The notes: generated from the letters alone by a model not told the origin. DNA of 64,000 nucleotides from Ceratopteris richardii (GCA_020310875.1 CM035427.1:95494094-95558093); one strand, 5' to 3'. Shown: positions 11,146 to 22,854, counted from the first letter of the stretch. Translations and numbers: made by a program.

Positions 11146-12049
11146 GAAAAAGGGGAAAGACTAAGGTTGACATTACCTTGAACAAGTTTTGGTCCCACAA
11201 AGCTTCATTTTTGCTTTTAAAGCCTATTTCTGAAGCAATTTTGGGGTGTTTTTGGAGCCATTTCGGAGTACTTTCGCACGTAGTTCTCTTCACACAGGTC
11301 CAAGAACATCAAGAAGAGTGTTCCTTGTACTTCTCAGACAATAAATATCAACCTTTGGGGCTGTATTTTCAGCCACACTCGTAAAACTACAGGTTTCTCG
11401 AGGGGTTTTCAGTTTTGGTGGGAGCACTCGCTGCAAATTTATGCAGGTTTTTAAAGCCTAAAACATCAGAGTTGACAGACACTTGCAGGTGTTATTGGCT
11501 AGTTTTTGGGCTGTGTATTCAGCCTTTCAGTGTCATTTTACTGCATATATTGAGCACATACACACCATGTACGCTTCTGTGGATACCGCTTATGTACGTC
11601 CATGTGGGCATTGATATAGCGGTTACGTTCTTTGCATAAAGCCTTTTACGTTTGATAAAGAGGGTCGTGGTGAGGTTTTCTTAACTGGGAGACACCCAGA
11701 TGTTGGGGTCTCTTCAGTGATGCAGGTGGAAGACTTACCCAGCCTCACCATAGGAGATGTATGATAGTTGTTCATAGGTGCTCGATAAGCCTCGTTGGCT
11801 TCTATTGGGTAACTAATTATATGCAGTGGAGTCAGTTATTCACTATGCAGGTAGACATGTCAGTACTTGCAGTTTTATGATACTTTGACACTAGTCATAT
11901 GCTAATTTTGCAGAGGATACTCTGGCAAAATTTTTCCAGATTTCTGGTTTAGTCAACTATATAGTGGTCGATTTACTCCTTGATACACTTATTTGTTGGT
12001 GTTTGGACTCTTCTAGCTCCATTATCATTCTATTCAGTTCTCTACGATC
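11146..12049 (+). other. C1 untranslated leader, remainder
   Basis: Between the 5S-derived segment and the gag start codon I see no long open frame or further RNA gene. A long leader is usual for Copia elements, but 1.2 kb in total is at the upper end. Confidence 0.6.
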
Positions 12050-15000
12050 ATGGCATCAGAGGTCTCAGGCACATCCAGTGGATCAGGGTCTAGTGCTAGC
12101 GTTCCGAGGAGGAGCTATAACTTGCAGGGCAAAGACCATTTTGAGATCCGGAAATTTGATGGCACAAACTTTGCTCTATGGAAGAATCAGATTAAAGATG
12201 TGCTGATTCAAAGAAGGCAATGGAAGCCAGTAAATGGGATTTCAAAGAAGCCTGCTGACATGGATGAAGATGATTGGGATGAGTTAGATGAAATGGCCAG
12301 GTCTACCATTTGCTTGCACCTAGCAGATAATGTTTACTTTACAGTATTAGACTGTGAAAGTGCAGAGGAGCTTTGGAAGAAGTTATGCAATACATATGAA
12401 AAAGAGACGGCATCAAATAAAGTATATCTGATGAGAAAATTATACGACCTTCGTATGAAGGACACAGATAGTGTTGCTGCTCATCTAAATGAGTTTGATG
12501 CCATATTCTCCCAGTTACAGGCTCAGAAAATGGATATGGACAATGAAATGAAAGCAGTATTGCTGTTATGCACCCTGCCATCTTCATGGGATACATTTTG
12601 CACAGCTATTAGCAATAGTGCACCAGGTGGTAAACTCGTCTATGATGACATATGTGGAGCACTCTTGAGTGAGGAGATTCGTAGAAAATCTATGGTTGGC
12701 ACTCAGAGTGGAGATGCATATAATGTTCGTGATTCTTACCAAGGAAAGAATCAACAACGTGGCAGGAGCAAGAACAAGGAAAAGAATGGTCAACGGAATA
12801 AGAGCAGAAGTAAATCAATGAAGAGGGATATTGAATGCCATTATTATCATAAGAAAGGACACATGAAGAAAGACTGTTATGCATTAAAGAATGCTAAAGG
12901 TAAAGGACAGAATGTTGATGGGCATGTTAAACAGTTACCTGCACCATCTACTTCGACTGTGAAGATTGAAGAAATTAATGCTATTTCTGATGATGCTGAT
13001 GTGTTGACCCTTGATAGTACTGTGCCATCTGAGGCACTTATGGCTGATTCTCTTTCCCACACCTGGCTGCTAGATTTTGGTGCTTCTTTCCATGTGACAC
13101 CACATAGAGAATGGTTCTCTAATTATGTAGCAAAGTCTCTTGGTACCGTGAGACTTGGTGACTCTTACCAGTGTGATGTTGTGGGGATTGGAGATGTGGT
13201 TGTGCAGTTCATTGACGGTTCAAAATTTACTATGCATAATGTACGCCATGTACCTCAGTTATCACGCAGTTTGATGTCAGTTGGTCAACTTGATGACCTT
13301 GGTTACAAGGTGGTCTTCTATGCTCAGTCCTTTCGTATATCAAAGGGCAATATGGTTATTGCAAAAGGAAGGAAAGTTGGCTCACTTTACCCTTTATTTG
13401 TATCACAGAAAGAACACTTGTTAGCTGTTATTGAACAGCCTATGGCTTGTATTTGGCATGGTCGTTTGGGCCATATATCTCGTAGTGGAATGGAAAATCT
13501 TTCTCGTTCTTGCTACTTACTTGTGTTATCTTTCTCTGATTTTTCATTTTGTGAGCATTGTCAATATGGAAAGCAAACCAGAAATGTGCATAAAACGCAC
13601 ATTGACTCTTCAATCCAGCCTTTAGATCTTGTTCATACAGATGTGTGTGGTCCTATGCCCACTAGGTCCTTAGGTGGTTCTCTTTACTTTGTCACTTTCA
13701 TAGATGATGCTACTAGAAAAGTCTGGGTATATCCTATCAAATCGAAGGATGATGTATTCCCTACTTTCAGAAAATGGCTTGCTTCAGTTGAGACTGAAAA
13801 AGGAACTAAGCTTAAGGCTTTACGTTCAGATAATGGGCGTGAGTATACCTCACATGAATTCAGCCTTTTCTGTCAGTGTAGAGGGATTTGTAGAGAGTTT
13901 ACAGCTCCTTATACCCCAGTACAGAATGGTGTAGCTGAGAGGATGAATAGAACTATTCAAGATAGAGTAGTCTCTATGTTGCATCATGCAAACCTCTCAC
14001 AAGGTTTTTGGGCAGAAGCAGTATTGACTGCAGTTCATGTGATTAACCTTTCACCTAGTACTGCCAAAGGTCTGAAAGTGGCACAAGAGTTATGGACAGG
14101 GAAACCACCATATTATGATCATCTTTGAGTTTTTGGGTGTGAAGCATATGTTCATATACCCAAGAATCTTAGACAGAAGTTGGACCATAAGTCAAAGAAA
14201 TGCATTTTTCTTGGATATGGTCGAGAAGGACAATTTGGATATCGCTTATGGGAATCTCCTGAAACACGGTCAGTGATCAGAAGTAGTGATGTCATTTTTA
14301 ATGAGTCTAAGATGCATAAACAGCCGATTAAGGAGGTTGAAGTGAGAAGAGTGGTGTTTGAGGATACTAGTCCTCCGGTTAGCATGCATAAAAATGCTGC
14401 ACATAGGGATGTTCAAGAGAATGTCCATTCAGATCAGTCTGCACATGTTCCTGTTCAACAACCATTGAGACGTTCTGCACGTGTCTCATATCCACCTGAT
14501 AGATATGTTCCAGGTTTAGATTTTGTTATGCTAACAGATGCCGGTGAGCCCTCTTGCTACAAAGAGGCTATGCAGACAAAGGATCATGTCAAGTGGGAGC
14601 GTGCCATAAAGAGTGAGTTGGATTCTATTCACAAGAATGGTACTTGGGACTTAGTACCTTTGCCAAAGGGCAGGAAAGCTTTACCATGTAAATGGGTATA
14701 TAAGCTGAAATTCACATCAGATAGTGCTTCTCCAAAATATAAAGCACGACTTGTTGCAAAGGGTTTTAAGCAACAACATGGTGTTGAATTTGAGGAAATC
14801 TTCTCTCCAGTGGTCAAGATGACTACTTTGCGCATGTTGCTTGGATTCGTTGCAATGGAGGACTTAGAGCTAGTCCAAATGGATGTGAAAACAGCTTTCT
14901 TGCATTGAGATCTTACAGATGAGATCTATATGGAACAACCAGAGGGTTATGTAGTTCCTGGCAAGGAAAGTCTAGTTTGTAAGCTCAAGAAGAGCTTGTA

Positions 15001-16097
15001 TGGACTTAAACAGTCTCCTAGACAATGGTACCAAAAGTTTGATGCTTTTATGAAGTCCCAAGGCTATTCTCGGAGCAATGAGGATCATTGTCTCTACACA
15101 AAGAGATGTTCTGATGGCAGCTTGATATGCTTGATACTTTACGTCGATGATATGTTGATTGCTGGGAAGTCCTCTTATGATTTGTCAATTCTCAAAAAGA
15201 AGTTGAGTCAGACATTTGATATGAACGATTTGGGGGATGCCAAACATATTCTTGGCATGCGCATTACTCGTGATAGGAGTAAAAGATGCATATACTTGTC
15301 TCAAAGTGAGTACATATCCAAAGTACTTCATCGATTCAATATGCAGGGTGGAAAGGCATTGAGTACACCTTTACCCACATATGTGAAATTGAGCAAGGAT
15401 GACTGCCCCAAATCAGATGAGGAAAAGGAATTCATGACCAAAATTCCCTATCAGTCTGCTGTTGGTAGTCTCATGTATGCTATGGTAGCTACGAGACCAG
15501 ACATTGCATTTGCAGTGGGAGTTGTGAGCAGATATATGTCTAATCCTGGCAAGAAACATTGGGAAGCGGTCAAAATGATTTTGAGATATATGAGTGGCAC
15601 TAAGGACGTGTCTATGCTTAGGTAGAGGGAAAGCATCCATTATTGGTTACACAGATTCTGACTATGCTGGTTGTGTAGACAATCGTAAGTCTACATCAGG
15701 GTACATTTTTCATTTTGTTGGAGGTGCTATCTCTTGGAGATCTCGTCTTCAAGAATGTACAGCTGTTTCCACCACAGAAGCAGAGTATGTTGCAGCAAGT
15801 GAGGCATGTAAGGAAGCATTGTGGCTTTCTCATCTTGCTTGTGATATGAGTTTGCCTCAGCATGTACCTCACTTGCTCAGTGATAGTCAGAGTGCCATTG
15901 CTTTGGCTAAGAATCCGGTCTATCATGCAAAGACCAAGCACATTGAGGTGAGGTATCACTTCATTAGAGATTGCTTAGCCACTGAGAGCATTATTCTTGA
16001 GAAGGTTCACACTCGAGATAATGATGCAGATGCTTTGACTAAAGCTCTACCACAGGATAGCTTTCGACACTGTTGTCGCTTGATGGGGGTTACTTGA
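12050..16097 (+). pseudogene. C1 Copia gag-pol polyprotein, disrupted
   Basis: Encodes the Tnt1-like gag and pol polyprotein. The ATG at 12050 starts MASEVSGTSS. Order: gag UBN2-type region (about 12120-12700), zinc knuckle (about 12836), protease (about 13070), GAG-pre-integrase, integrase with D, D and E motifs (HTDVCGP, RSDNGREY, NGVAERMNR), RT with YVDD (about 15140), and RNase H (TDSDYAG, STTEAEY). Lesions: TGA at 14126-14128, probably from CGA in a conserved RVFG motif; TGA at 14906-14908 in FLH-GD; and a 2-base loss near 15610 that shifts the RNase H frame. The knuckle reads CX2Y instead of CX2C, and the protease reads D-F-G-A instead of D-S-G-A. The element needs help in trans to move. 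Confidence 0.92.
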
Positions 16098-16245
16098 TTC
16101 TTGATCTTACGCAGTCACTTGTATCCTGTGTAACATGCCCATCAGGTGGGAGGTATAGTTTGTATACTTACACTCAGGTATTCTTTATCATTCTTTCTTT
16201 TTTCTCCCATAGTTACTCTGGCCATATTGGCCTTTAGTGGGAGAT

Positions 16246-16542
16246 TGTTACCGTTAGTGTCCATGTGAAAGGCCAAATGGCCATCGGACACTTCTTTGTA
16301 TATGTTCTTTAATAAAACATATAGTGGTCTGGTCAGTCACAGACTGTAAGTTCGACCGCATTTGTAAGACCTAAGAAGTCTGTCTTCGTGCTCCCTGTGT
16401 ACTGCGTTTTCTGCGTATTCTACAACCTCTGTGCGGAGTACTGTGTGTGGCGTCAGGAGCTCGGTTTTCTACTCCGAGCATATCGTCGTGGAGCTCTCGA
16501 GAAGGAGAGTGCAGTGTGGTGCATCGCCAACGAAATACTTCA
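16246..16542 (+). repeat. 3' LTR of C1
   Basis: 297 bp, matching the 5' LTR. The purine-rich tract before it is 'tagtgggaga' (about 16235-16244). It is followed by the TSD ATAAC. Confidence 0.95.
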
Positions 16543-16547
16543 ATAAC

Positions 16548-17479
16548 CGTTAATGTGCATAAAATTCAGCATTAAATATCTTTTTAAATCAAGAAGAAAA
16601 TGTGTTTTGTGCATAAAAACATTCTTTGAAAAGGAGAAATGCACCAACATTTTTTCGTAGATGCATGTCTATGATTGATAAGTGTTTTCATACTTTGATG
16701 CTCTCCTATTTTGCTTTCATTAAATTGCATACAATGCTTTCATAATTGAAGATTCATTCCATACTTCAATGATAATGGCAATGCATTCTATATGAAAGCA
16801 TAGAGCAAAGCAAAACATCAACTTGTAAAGTACTCATCTCCCAATTAAGGTAGGTCCTTCCATTGATTCTCAGGAATCACCATTCTCCATCCTTTAGTCC
16901 ATGAGAAAAAGTACATACTCGATCTTGAAGACCATTGCTTTCTCTTCTTTGAAGAAATGAAACCTTCCTTGGATTATGCTTGTCTTAGCCCATCCTTGAG
17001 ACCTCCACATGCATGGCTTTAACTCATCCTTCTCTTGGAATTGAGAGAACATAGATGCAACATCTATAAGAAGAACAGAAAGAACTCCTTCTTTTCCCCC
17101 TAGGCAAAGCTCTGAAGCGTCCCAATAACATGAACAAAGGGGAACCAATGAATGAATTAAATCAACCGAATCCTGCTATAGTAATGGTTGAGACGTTCCA
17201 TCTCAATGAAGAAAAACATGGATCGATTCCCATGAGCACCAGATGCGGAAGAGTCTTTCTTTTTATCTCTGATAATAAGAGCTTTTACACAACGACAAAT
17301 ATGATATTATTCCATGTCAATTTTTTTATGGAATGGTTATAATGGTGCCTATGTTTGCAAAGGTCAAGAGCTCAACCCCCATTGCTCCACCTTAAACGTA
17401 TCCTTTTGCTTGTCTTCTAAAAGCTTCTATAGCACGAATTGAAACCTAAAGTTAGATTTGAAACTCGATCGAGCATCAC
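16548..17479. other. no recognisable feature
   Basis: Sequence between C1 and the tRNA-like units. There are short open frames only (up to 84 codons on the minus strand near 16894-17148), none with a recognisable domain. Confidence 0.5.
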
Positions 17480-17888
17480 AAATGTCGCTTGCTATAGAGG
17501 TTGAACCAAAAGTGGTGGGTTCAAGACCCGCTACCACCTCCTAGGGGTATAACTTCTTTTGCTGCAATATGTTGACAAGATATAATTAAAACTGAAATAA
17601 TGAAAATACCACAAATGTGCACAAGTCGCGTGGATAGCAGAGATGTGGCATCGTCAGATGACATAGGTTCAAGTCCTAAATGCCATGTCTATAAAGAATA
17701 TCACTCCTTTTGCTTTGGAGAACATTCCGTAGTGCTAGCAATTTTATTATCTGATTCAAATTAACAATTGTCCCCTAGTCGCTCTATTGGATAAGCAAAA
17801 GAACTCCATGGCATGAGGTAGTGGGTTCAAATTCGGGATGCCACTGCATGTATACATACGGCTCTCATCTTTTGCAAGTGGTGGAGAT
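17480..17888 (+). repeat. three tandem tRNA-headed SINE-like units
   Basis: Three diverged units start near 17483, 17625 and 17778. Each has a tRNA-like part with a box-B match (GGTTCAAGACCC, GGTTCAAGTCC, GGGTTCAAATTC). The box-B match is flanked by short complementary arms (for example TGGCAT and ATGCCA in units 2 and 3). A tail like TATA...CTCCTTTTGC(T)TTGGAG follows. Units are about 145-155 bp apart. The last tail, CTCTCATCTTTTGCAAGTGG, is repeated once more on the far side of element M at 32150-32178. They look like decayed tRNA-derived SINEs or a tandemly repeated tRNA-like cluster. Confidence 0.4.
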
Positions 17889-18719
17889 TGTTTGTTATTG
17901 ACCTTTGGAGTTGTCCTCTCCAATCATTAAGTACAAAAGAATCAACAAAGCATCTTTATTTTGTCAATCGTGGAAGTATTCATAAGACCACAACCCCTTC
18001 TAGATGATAGAATCATAGAAATAAGAGAATAATGGCTGGATTACTGAGAATAATGAAAATGAAGAGGAAATTCTAGGGTTTGACTTATCTTGAGCAAATC
18101 TCCACCATTTTCCACAATCTTGGTGTCTATTCCATGCTATTTTCTCAGCAGAACACAATTATGAAGTCAAAATAAAAGAACGTTACCTGTATCACACAGA
18201 CGAGACAATCACGATTCTGTGAAAACAGACAATTTTCATCTCTAGCACCTTTTCTTATCATATTCTCACTCAATGCTTCAGTAATCAACTCTCTTCATAC
18301 ATATTCAACAGAAATACACAAAAGAAACCTACAAATCTCCATGAATACACAAGAAATGAACTCACACATCAAAGAAACCACAAAAAAGAGGAGAAACACG
18401 ATTTTCAACAGGAAACTCTCTCTATTCACTTGGATAGCTTGTAAAAATGATTAACCAACCCTCTCAAAATAGAGGAAATTGTCTTATATACATTTTCAAG
18501 TGTCCCTTTTCACACTTGAAATTTGGTCCTTTCCTCTAATATTCTAAAAATATGCTATCTAAGAGTTTCAAAAAGTTCTAGAAAAATCTCATAAAATTCT
18601 TTGCTACATAAGGAAGACTCTTCCTTATTTTTACATCAGCTGCATAAATATTTTACAAGTTTTTGGCATTTTTCAACTATTTTACATCAAAAATACTTCA
18701 CAAAATGTACCTTCCAACA
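17889..18719 (-). repeat. 3' LTR of M
   Basis: 831 bp. On the minus strand it starts TGTTGGAAGG and ends ...AACAAACA. A TATATAAG box lies near 18482-18490 on the minus strand. The polypurine tract AGGAGGGGAAGGA lies just outside it (18720-18732, minus strand). Confidence 0.92.
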
Positions 18720-20158
18720 TCCTTCCCCTCCTAAACCTTTTGGCTCCTGACAAAAGACTTCCCTGCTTCACAAATCCTGCAAGCTTTTCTTTATTTCTTC
18801 TTTTTTTCAAATTGTTTACCATCTCAAACAATGCCTTTCTCCATTGAACTACAGCTTTTGGTTTATCAATGACATCCTTTTTCAAATATTCTGTATAAGC
18901 AGCTTCATATGCAGTAAGTCTAGATTTTGTAACAACTGATAAATTCCCAAAAATTTCTGACTCTCTTTCAAAAAACCCGTAATCAAAGGCATCTTCAAAA
19001 ATTTGCAAAAAGTGACTACCCAAAAATATTATCCTGTTGTAATAGGCCATTAAGCATATTCTGTGAGGTGTCTCACTTAGATCAAATAATAAAGCATCTG
19101 TAGGAGAATTAAAGCCAATATAGTTCAAAATTCTGACATCTGTGTATGTATATGTCTCTATGCATGCCAAAATTAATCTCATTATTCTGATCAATAAAAT
19201 ACAAGCAGGATCATTCACATCTTTGTATGTAGCAATAACTCACTCAGCTGTATCCACCATGTATTTCTTGGTAGGCCATGTACCTACTTTTGGACCTGCT
19301 ATCTTTGGGAAATTTAGCCATTTAGATGGAATTCGTCCTTCTTTTCTTCTTTCCCAGAAGATTGTCCATTCTCTTCTTCTAGCTACTGCGCAATAAGCTG
19401 GATTTATTTTCAATTGGATGGGTGCTTCTTTCCATATCTTTCTGCATTCTTTGTTTGCATCCAACCATTTGTTTCTCCACTTTGGATTGGCTTTCTCAAA
19501 TAATTATTTGGTCACATTTATATCCTCTTCATACTCTAGATATTTGTTTGGAGGTAGCCCTACTCTGGCCAACTGATAATTCTTGATACTCTCCATGATC
19601 ATACAAAACGGTATACCCAATCCATCTGCAGCCCAGTGATGCTGATCTGGATTAATCCCTTTGTTTAAAGCAAATGTGACTATTTGATCTTCATACTCAT
19701 CATGCATTTTCCTCATAAAATCCATTCTTGATTCTCTACTAGTCAATAATTTCTGAACAAATTCTTCAGAATACTCTTCTTCTGGTTTTTTGACTGCTGG
19801 TTCACTGTCATATTGTTCTCTGTCATCATTTCCTGCTTCATATTCTCTTGTATCTGTATTCTTTAATTGTGCTTCATCCTGATCTTGTGGCTGTTCCACC
19901 TTTTTCTGTAGTTCCTCTACAGTCTCCATCAGACTTTTGTTTTGTTTTGCCCAATGCTCTCTTTCTTTTATCCATTCATTTCTTTCCTTCTCCATCTTTT
20001 CCTGCCAATCACTCCTTTCTTTCTCTACCTCTATGTGCAATTTATTGTAACCTCTCATTGAAGTAGCAGCATGTATGCTAGCCTGTTTTTCCAATTCTTT
20101 GGCCTCCTTCAATTCTGTTTGTAATCTTTGGATCTCTTTATGTAATTCCTCCTTTTCT
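18682..20158 (-). pseudogene. M accessory ORF: coiled coil plus conserved C-terminal domain
   Basis: One minus-strand frame runs from the T insertion point (20158) to 18682, broken by TAA at 19504-19506 and TGA at 19240-19242. The first part is a strong charged coiled coil (EELHKEIQRLQTELKEAKEL onward). The second part matches the end of the G accessory ORF. Examples are PIQLKINPAYCAVARRREW against PLHLKFNPCWGPVPRRRSW, WLNFP against WLNYP, and an FEDAF-DYGFFERESEIF segment against FEEMF-TIGFWEYHSEVF. The shared domain in two clearly different elements supports a real protein. Its function is unknown to me. The N-terminus is cut off by T. The tail overlaps the 3' LTR. Confidence 0.75.
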
Positions 20159-20646
20159 TGTTGTATATTATTGAACAAGGCATTGTTAAAATGTTAAATT
20201 ATTAATATATTAATATGTTTTTGATATAGCAGATAAAGGTTCATGAGGAGCGTGCAAGGCGTGAAAGGGCGGATATCAATAATCCGAATAATTCTATTTA
20301 TTTTGTAAATAAACCTGTGTAGAAGGTTCTATTGTTAGAAAAGTAATGGTTAGAATAAGGGTCGTTGTAGACCGCAGTTTCTGTTATTGAAAGCAATGGC
20401 TTTCTGTAAAAGTTATCTACTTTTAGTTTCACGCCTGCTTTTTTGAAGCCACCCTCTTGTAACCACTCTTTTCGACGTAATCAAAAGTCCTATAAATACA
20501 TGCACTCTGTGGACTGTCGAAACAGAGTGCATGGGGGGAGATTGCACCCAATATTGTGTTCTGTTTCGTCTCATGTTTTCTCTATTTTTCTGAGTGTTTC
20601 CAGTATTCGTAATCTCTGTATGCGCATTAGCAAGATCCTGACAACA
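20159..20646 (+). repeat. 5' LTR of T
   Basis: 488 bp with terminal inverted repeats TGTTGT...ACAACA. A TATA box (CCTATAAATAC) lies near 20488. Confidence 0.8.
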
Positions 20647-20647
20647 G

Positions 20648-20659
20648 TGGTATCAGAGC
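20648..20659 (+). promoter_or_regulatory. T primer-binding site, tRNA-iMet type
   Basis: TGGTATCAGAGC, one base after the LTR. Confidence 0.9.
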
Positions 20660-20704
20660 TAAGCACGCGTCAATATAGAGGGCTCTGTTCTCTATTCTCT
20701 GTTC

Positions 20705-20915
20705 GCGATTCCGATTCCATCTCCATCTCCATCTGCGTCTGCGTCTGCATCTGCATCTGCGGCTTCGGCTTCGGCTTCTGTTTCTGTTCCAGAACCAGAA
20801 CCTACATTTTCTCCTACGTTTTCTCCTACGTTTTCACCTACGTTTGCTCCTACATTTACACCTACGTTTACTCCTTCGGCTTACTCCTACATTTACACCT
20901 ACGTTTACTCCTTCG
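20705..20915 (+). repeat. hexamer and dodecamer tandem arrays in T leader
   Basis: A graded series of 6-bp repeats (CCATCT, GCGTCT, GCATCT, CGGCTT, GTTTCT, CAGAAC) passes into a 12-bp repeat built on TTTCTCCTACGT with variants. In one frame it stays open and reads as Pro-Ser, Ala-Ser and Pro-Thr-Phe-Ser type peptide repeats. The stretch lies between PBS and gag. Confidence 0.7.
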
Positions 20916-20917
20916 GC

Positions 20918-21053
20918 CCAAGGCGTCGACTAAGGCAAAGAACTTAGGCAATAACTTAGGCAATACATTGGCAACATTGGCACCCAAGGCTCCCTTGGCA
21001 GCCGTTGGCTACGCGCGAGGCAACTTTAATTTTTGAGTAGCAATAGAGAGGTT
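20918..21053 (+). other. T leader module shared with C1
   Basis: CAAGGC-rich segment, then CCGTTGGCTACGCGCGAGG (21002-21020) and a related AATAGAGAGGTT. It matches C1 10919-11044 in order and spacing, although C1 is Copia and the T gag is Gypsy-type. Confidence 0.7.
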
Positions 21054-21060
21054 GAGAGTC

Positions 21061-21135
21061 CCTAAGGTAGGAGGATTTGAACCCACAACCTCCTACTTTC
21101 AAGGGAAGTGCTTTAACCACTCCACCATCTCTTGG
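21061..21135 (-). pseudogene. antisense tRNA-Ser(TGA)-like sequence
   Basis: The minus strand reads as a 75-nt tRNA-like sequence. It has box A TGGTGGAGTGG followed by TTAA, anticodon loop CTTGAAA (anticodon TGA) with a 4-of-5-pair stem, box B GGTTCAAATCC, and acceptor arms that pair at about 5 of 7 positions. The variable arm is short for tRNA-Ser, so it is degenerate or a tRNA-like derivative. Both Pol III control boxes fit consensus. It is antisense to the T transcript and sits where C1 carries its 5S segment. Confidence 0.7.
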
Positions 21136-21218
21136 AATTGTACTCCCCTTCCTTTTTCTTTGGTACTTGTGCAAGGCGCTCGCGTAGATTTCAAATATGG
21201 ACCCAACAAAGAATCAAG

Positions 21219-21292
21219 TGTAACTTCCACTCCGTATGTCAGATTGAGACATATAATATACCGTTGGAAAGATCTCGGAACGAACTTTCCAT
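21219..21292 (+). promoter_or_regulatory. conserved GTTGGAAAG module in T leader
   Basis: It reads TAACTT, then TCCG, then ATATACCGTTGGAAAG, then CGAACTTTCC, just upstream of gag. Similar modules occur in G (37363-37440), at 35171-35215, and in the LTRs of D. Its function is unknown. Confidence 0.55.
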
Positions 21293-21397
21293 TGAGCTAG
21301 TTTGCAAGTGTGAATTCCTTCAAAATCTTTGGGGGGGAGGGGGTAGTTGATTTAGTATTCAAGACACTTAGGTTGAAAGCAAGGATCCAAGAGCACC

Positions 21398-21760
21398 ATG
21401 GCGGATTCCAGTAATTCACCTTTACCTGGAGTTTCATTCGAACAAGAGTTAGAGATTATGAATCAAGAGCTTCAAGCACTTCAACAAACCATACAAGGAC
21501 GTTATGCTATGCTTCAATTCGACGGACGAAAAGACGGCCCCTTTGTCTTATCATGGCTATCCCTTTTCAACGATTTCTTTTCCGATGGATTATATTCAGA
21601 AAATAAGAAAATTGAGTTTGCCACCAATTATTTGGTAGGTCGAGCGCAGTTATGGTGGACTGATCTTTCTCATCATACAGACTGTCCACGCACCTGGAAG
21701 GCTTTTCAAGAAGAGTTTAAGGATTCATTTCTACCTCTAAACTTTACCCCACATGTTTGA
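21398..21760 (+). CDS. T truncated Gypsy-type gag
   Basis: A 120-aa ORF starting MADSSNSPLPG. It has an N-terminal coiled-coil-like segment (EQELEIMNQELQALQQTI). This is followed by the first part of the retrotransposon gag (capsid) domain: FDGRKDGPFVLSWLSLFNDFF, ATNYLVGRAQLWWTDL, and WKAFQEEFKDSFLP. Typical Gypsy gags continue for several hundred residues to zinc knuckles; here a stop follows at 21758-21760 and nothing recognisable as gag or pol follows. It may make a short capsid-like protein, or may simply be a remnant. Confidence 0.7.
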   Translation: MADSSNSPLPGVSFEQELEIMNQELQALQQTIQGRYAMLQFDGRKDGPFVLSWLSLFNDFFSDGLYSENKKIEFATNYLVGRAQLWWTDLSHHTDCPRTWKAFQEEFKDSFLPLNFTPHV

Positions 21761-22594
21761 TAACTGTAATGTATTTACATATTGAATTTAGTCTATAGGA
21801 GCGTATTACCTTTATTTAATCATCAACAAACCTTTTCTAATCATATTTTTGAAGCTTAGAATTCTTGAAGGCATATTGTTCTGCTATTATGATAAAAGGT
21901 GGATCATCTTCAGCACCTGCCCACATCGGCAACTTACTTTGTAACCATCCAGATACGTTCTTGTCAATTTATATGCATAGTTGTCTTCTTTTTGCATCAA
22001 TTTACATTTCGGACATGCATGTTTTGCATCCTACATGGAATATACACATCGTTTACACATGGTTTGTCTTGTATGGTGCATGAATTCTTATTTCAGGGAC
22101 AGGTATGTATTTTATTGCAGGTTAGCGAGGAGAACAATACATATGTCAGGGTCTGTAATCCCCTTTTTGGTTTTTTTTTGTGGATAGATTATGCCTTTCG
22201 GCTCTCTATCATGGAAATTGTTTGTCGGAAATTTTCCGGTTTTCAAAATCACGCCGTTATGCTGCCGACATTTTTACAAAATTCATATGCACATGCATTC
22301 AAGTATAAATTCATGATTAGAAAATTAACTCTTATTTTATCATATCTAGATATTCATTTTTGTCATCACTTTTGGATTACATTTTGACTTAACTCCTGTA
22401 TATCATTGATGTAACAGCTCCATGAACATTTCCATGCATGTATTTTTACATGGCACATGCCTATTTTTATTCAGTGATGCAACATGTGACTGGCCATCCA
22501 TGTTTATTATTTTATCACTTGAGGACAGTTGCTTGTTCAACTGTGCGGCATGTTATACCTTATGGAATATGTTGAATAATGCATTGTATTAAAA
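21761..22594 (+). other. T non-coding body
   Basis: Open frames here (up to 162 codons) are rich in F, H and C and show no domain. I consider it non-coding internal sequence. At 22516-22560 it holds a stretch that recurs in diverged form at 22820-22862, just before the 3' LTR. Confidence 0.5.
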
Positions 22595-22745
22595 CATGAA
22601 AAAAAAAAGTCAATGCATTGTTGGATTAAAACATGAAACAGCCAATGCATTGTTGATTCAAACATGAAAAAAAAAAAAACAGCCAGTGCATTGTTGATTA
22701 AAACATGAAAAAGCCAATGCATTGTTGATTGAAACATGGAAAAGT
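22595..22745 (+). repeat. tandem repeat with A-tract spacers in T
   Basis: About four units of 'aaacatgaaa', then an A run of variable length, then 'gccaatgcattgttgatt'. Units are about 31-39 bp and differ mainly in the length of the A tract (5 to 13). Confidence 0.75.
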
Positions 22746-22854
22746 TTGGAATATTGTAACATGGAATCTGTTGCCCAATGCACACCGTATTGTAATTGTT
22801 AAACTGTCAAATTATCTTATCAACTGAGGTCAGTTGCTCGTCCACTGAGAGGCA

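Larger units (their letters stand above)
10548..16542 (+). mobile_element. Copia element C1, complete but defective
   Basis: This 5,995-bp Copia LTR retrotransposon has 297-bp LTRs at both ends and a perfect 5-bp TSD, ATAAC (10543-10547 and 16543-16547). By eye the LTRs differ at about 4 positions (1.3%). The order is LTR, iMet-type PBS, 1.2-kb leader with an antisense 5S-derived piece, gag-PR-IN-RT-RH, and LTR. The gag and pol resemble Tnt1-type elements. Two nonsense codons, one frameshift and two damaged motifs make it non-autonomous. Confidence 0.95.

Noticed and set aside
20443-21036. 197-codon Cys/Tyr-rich ORF
   Set aside because: A frame shadow across the hexamer repeats of the T leader and part of its LTR.
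21761-22590. Frames up to 162 codons after T gag
   Set aside because: Phe/His/Cys-rich AT-driven frames with no domain and heavy overlap between frames.
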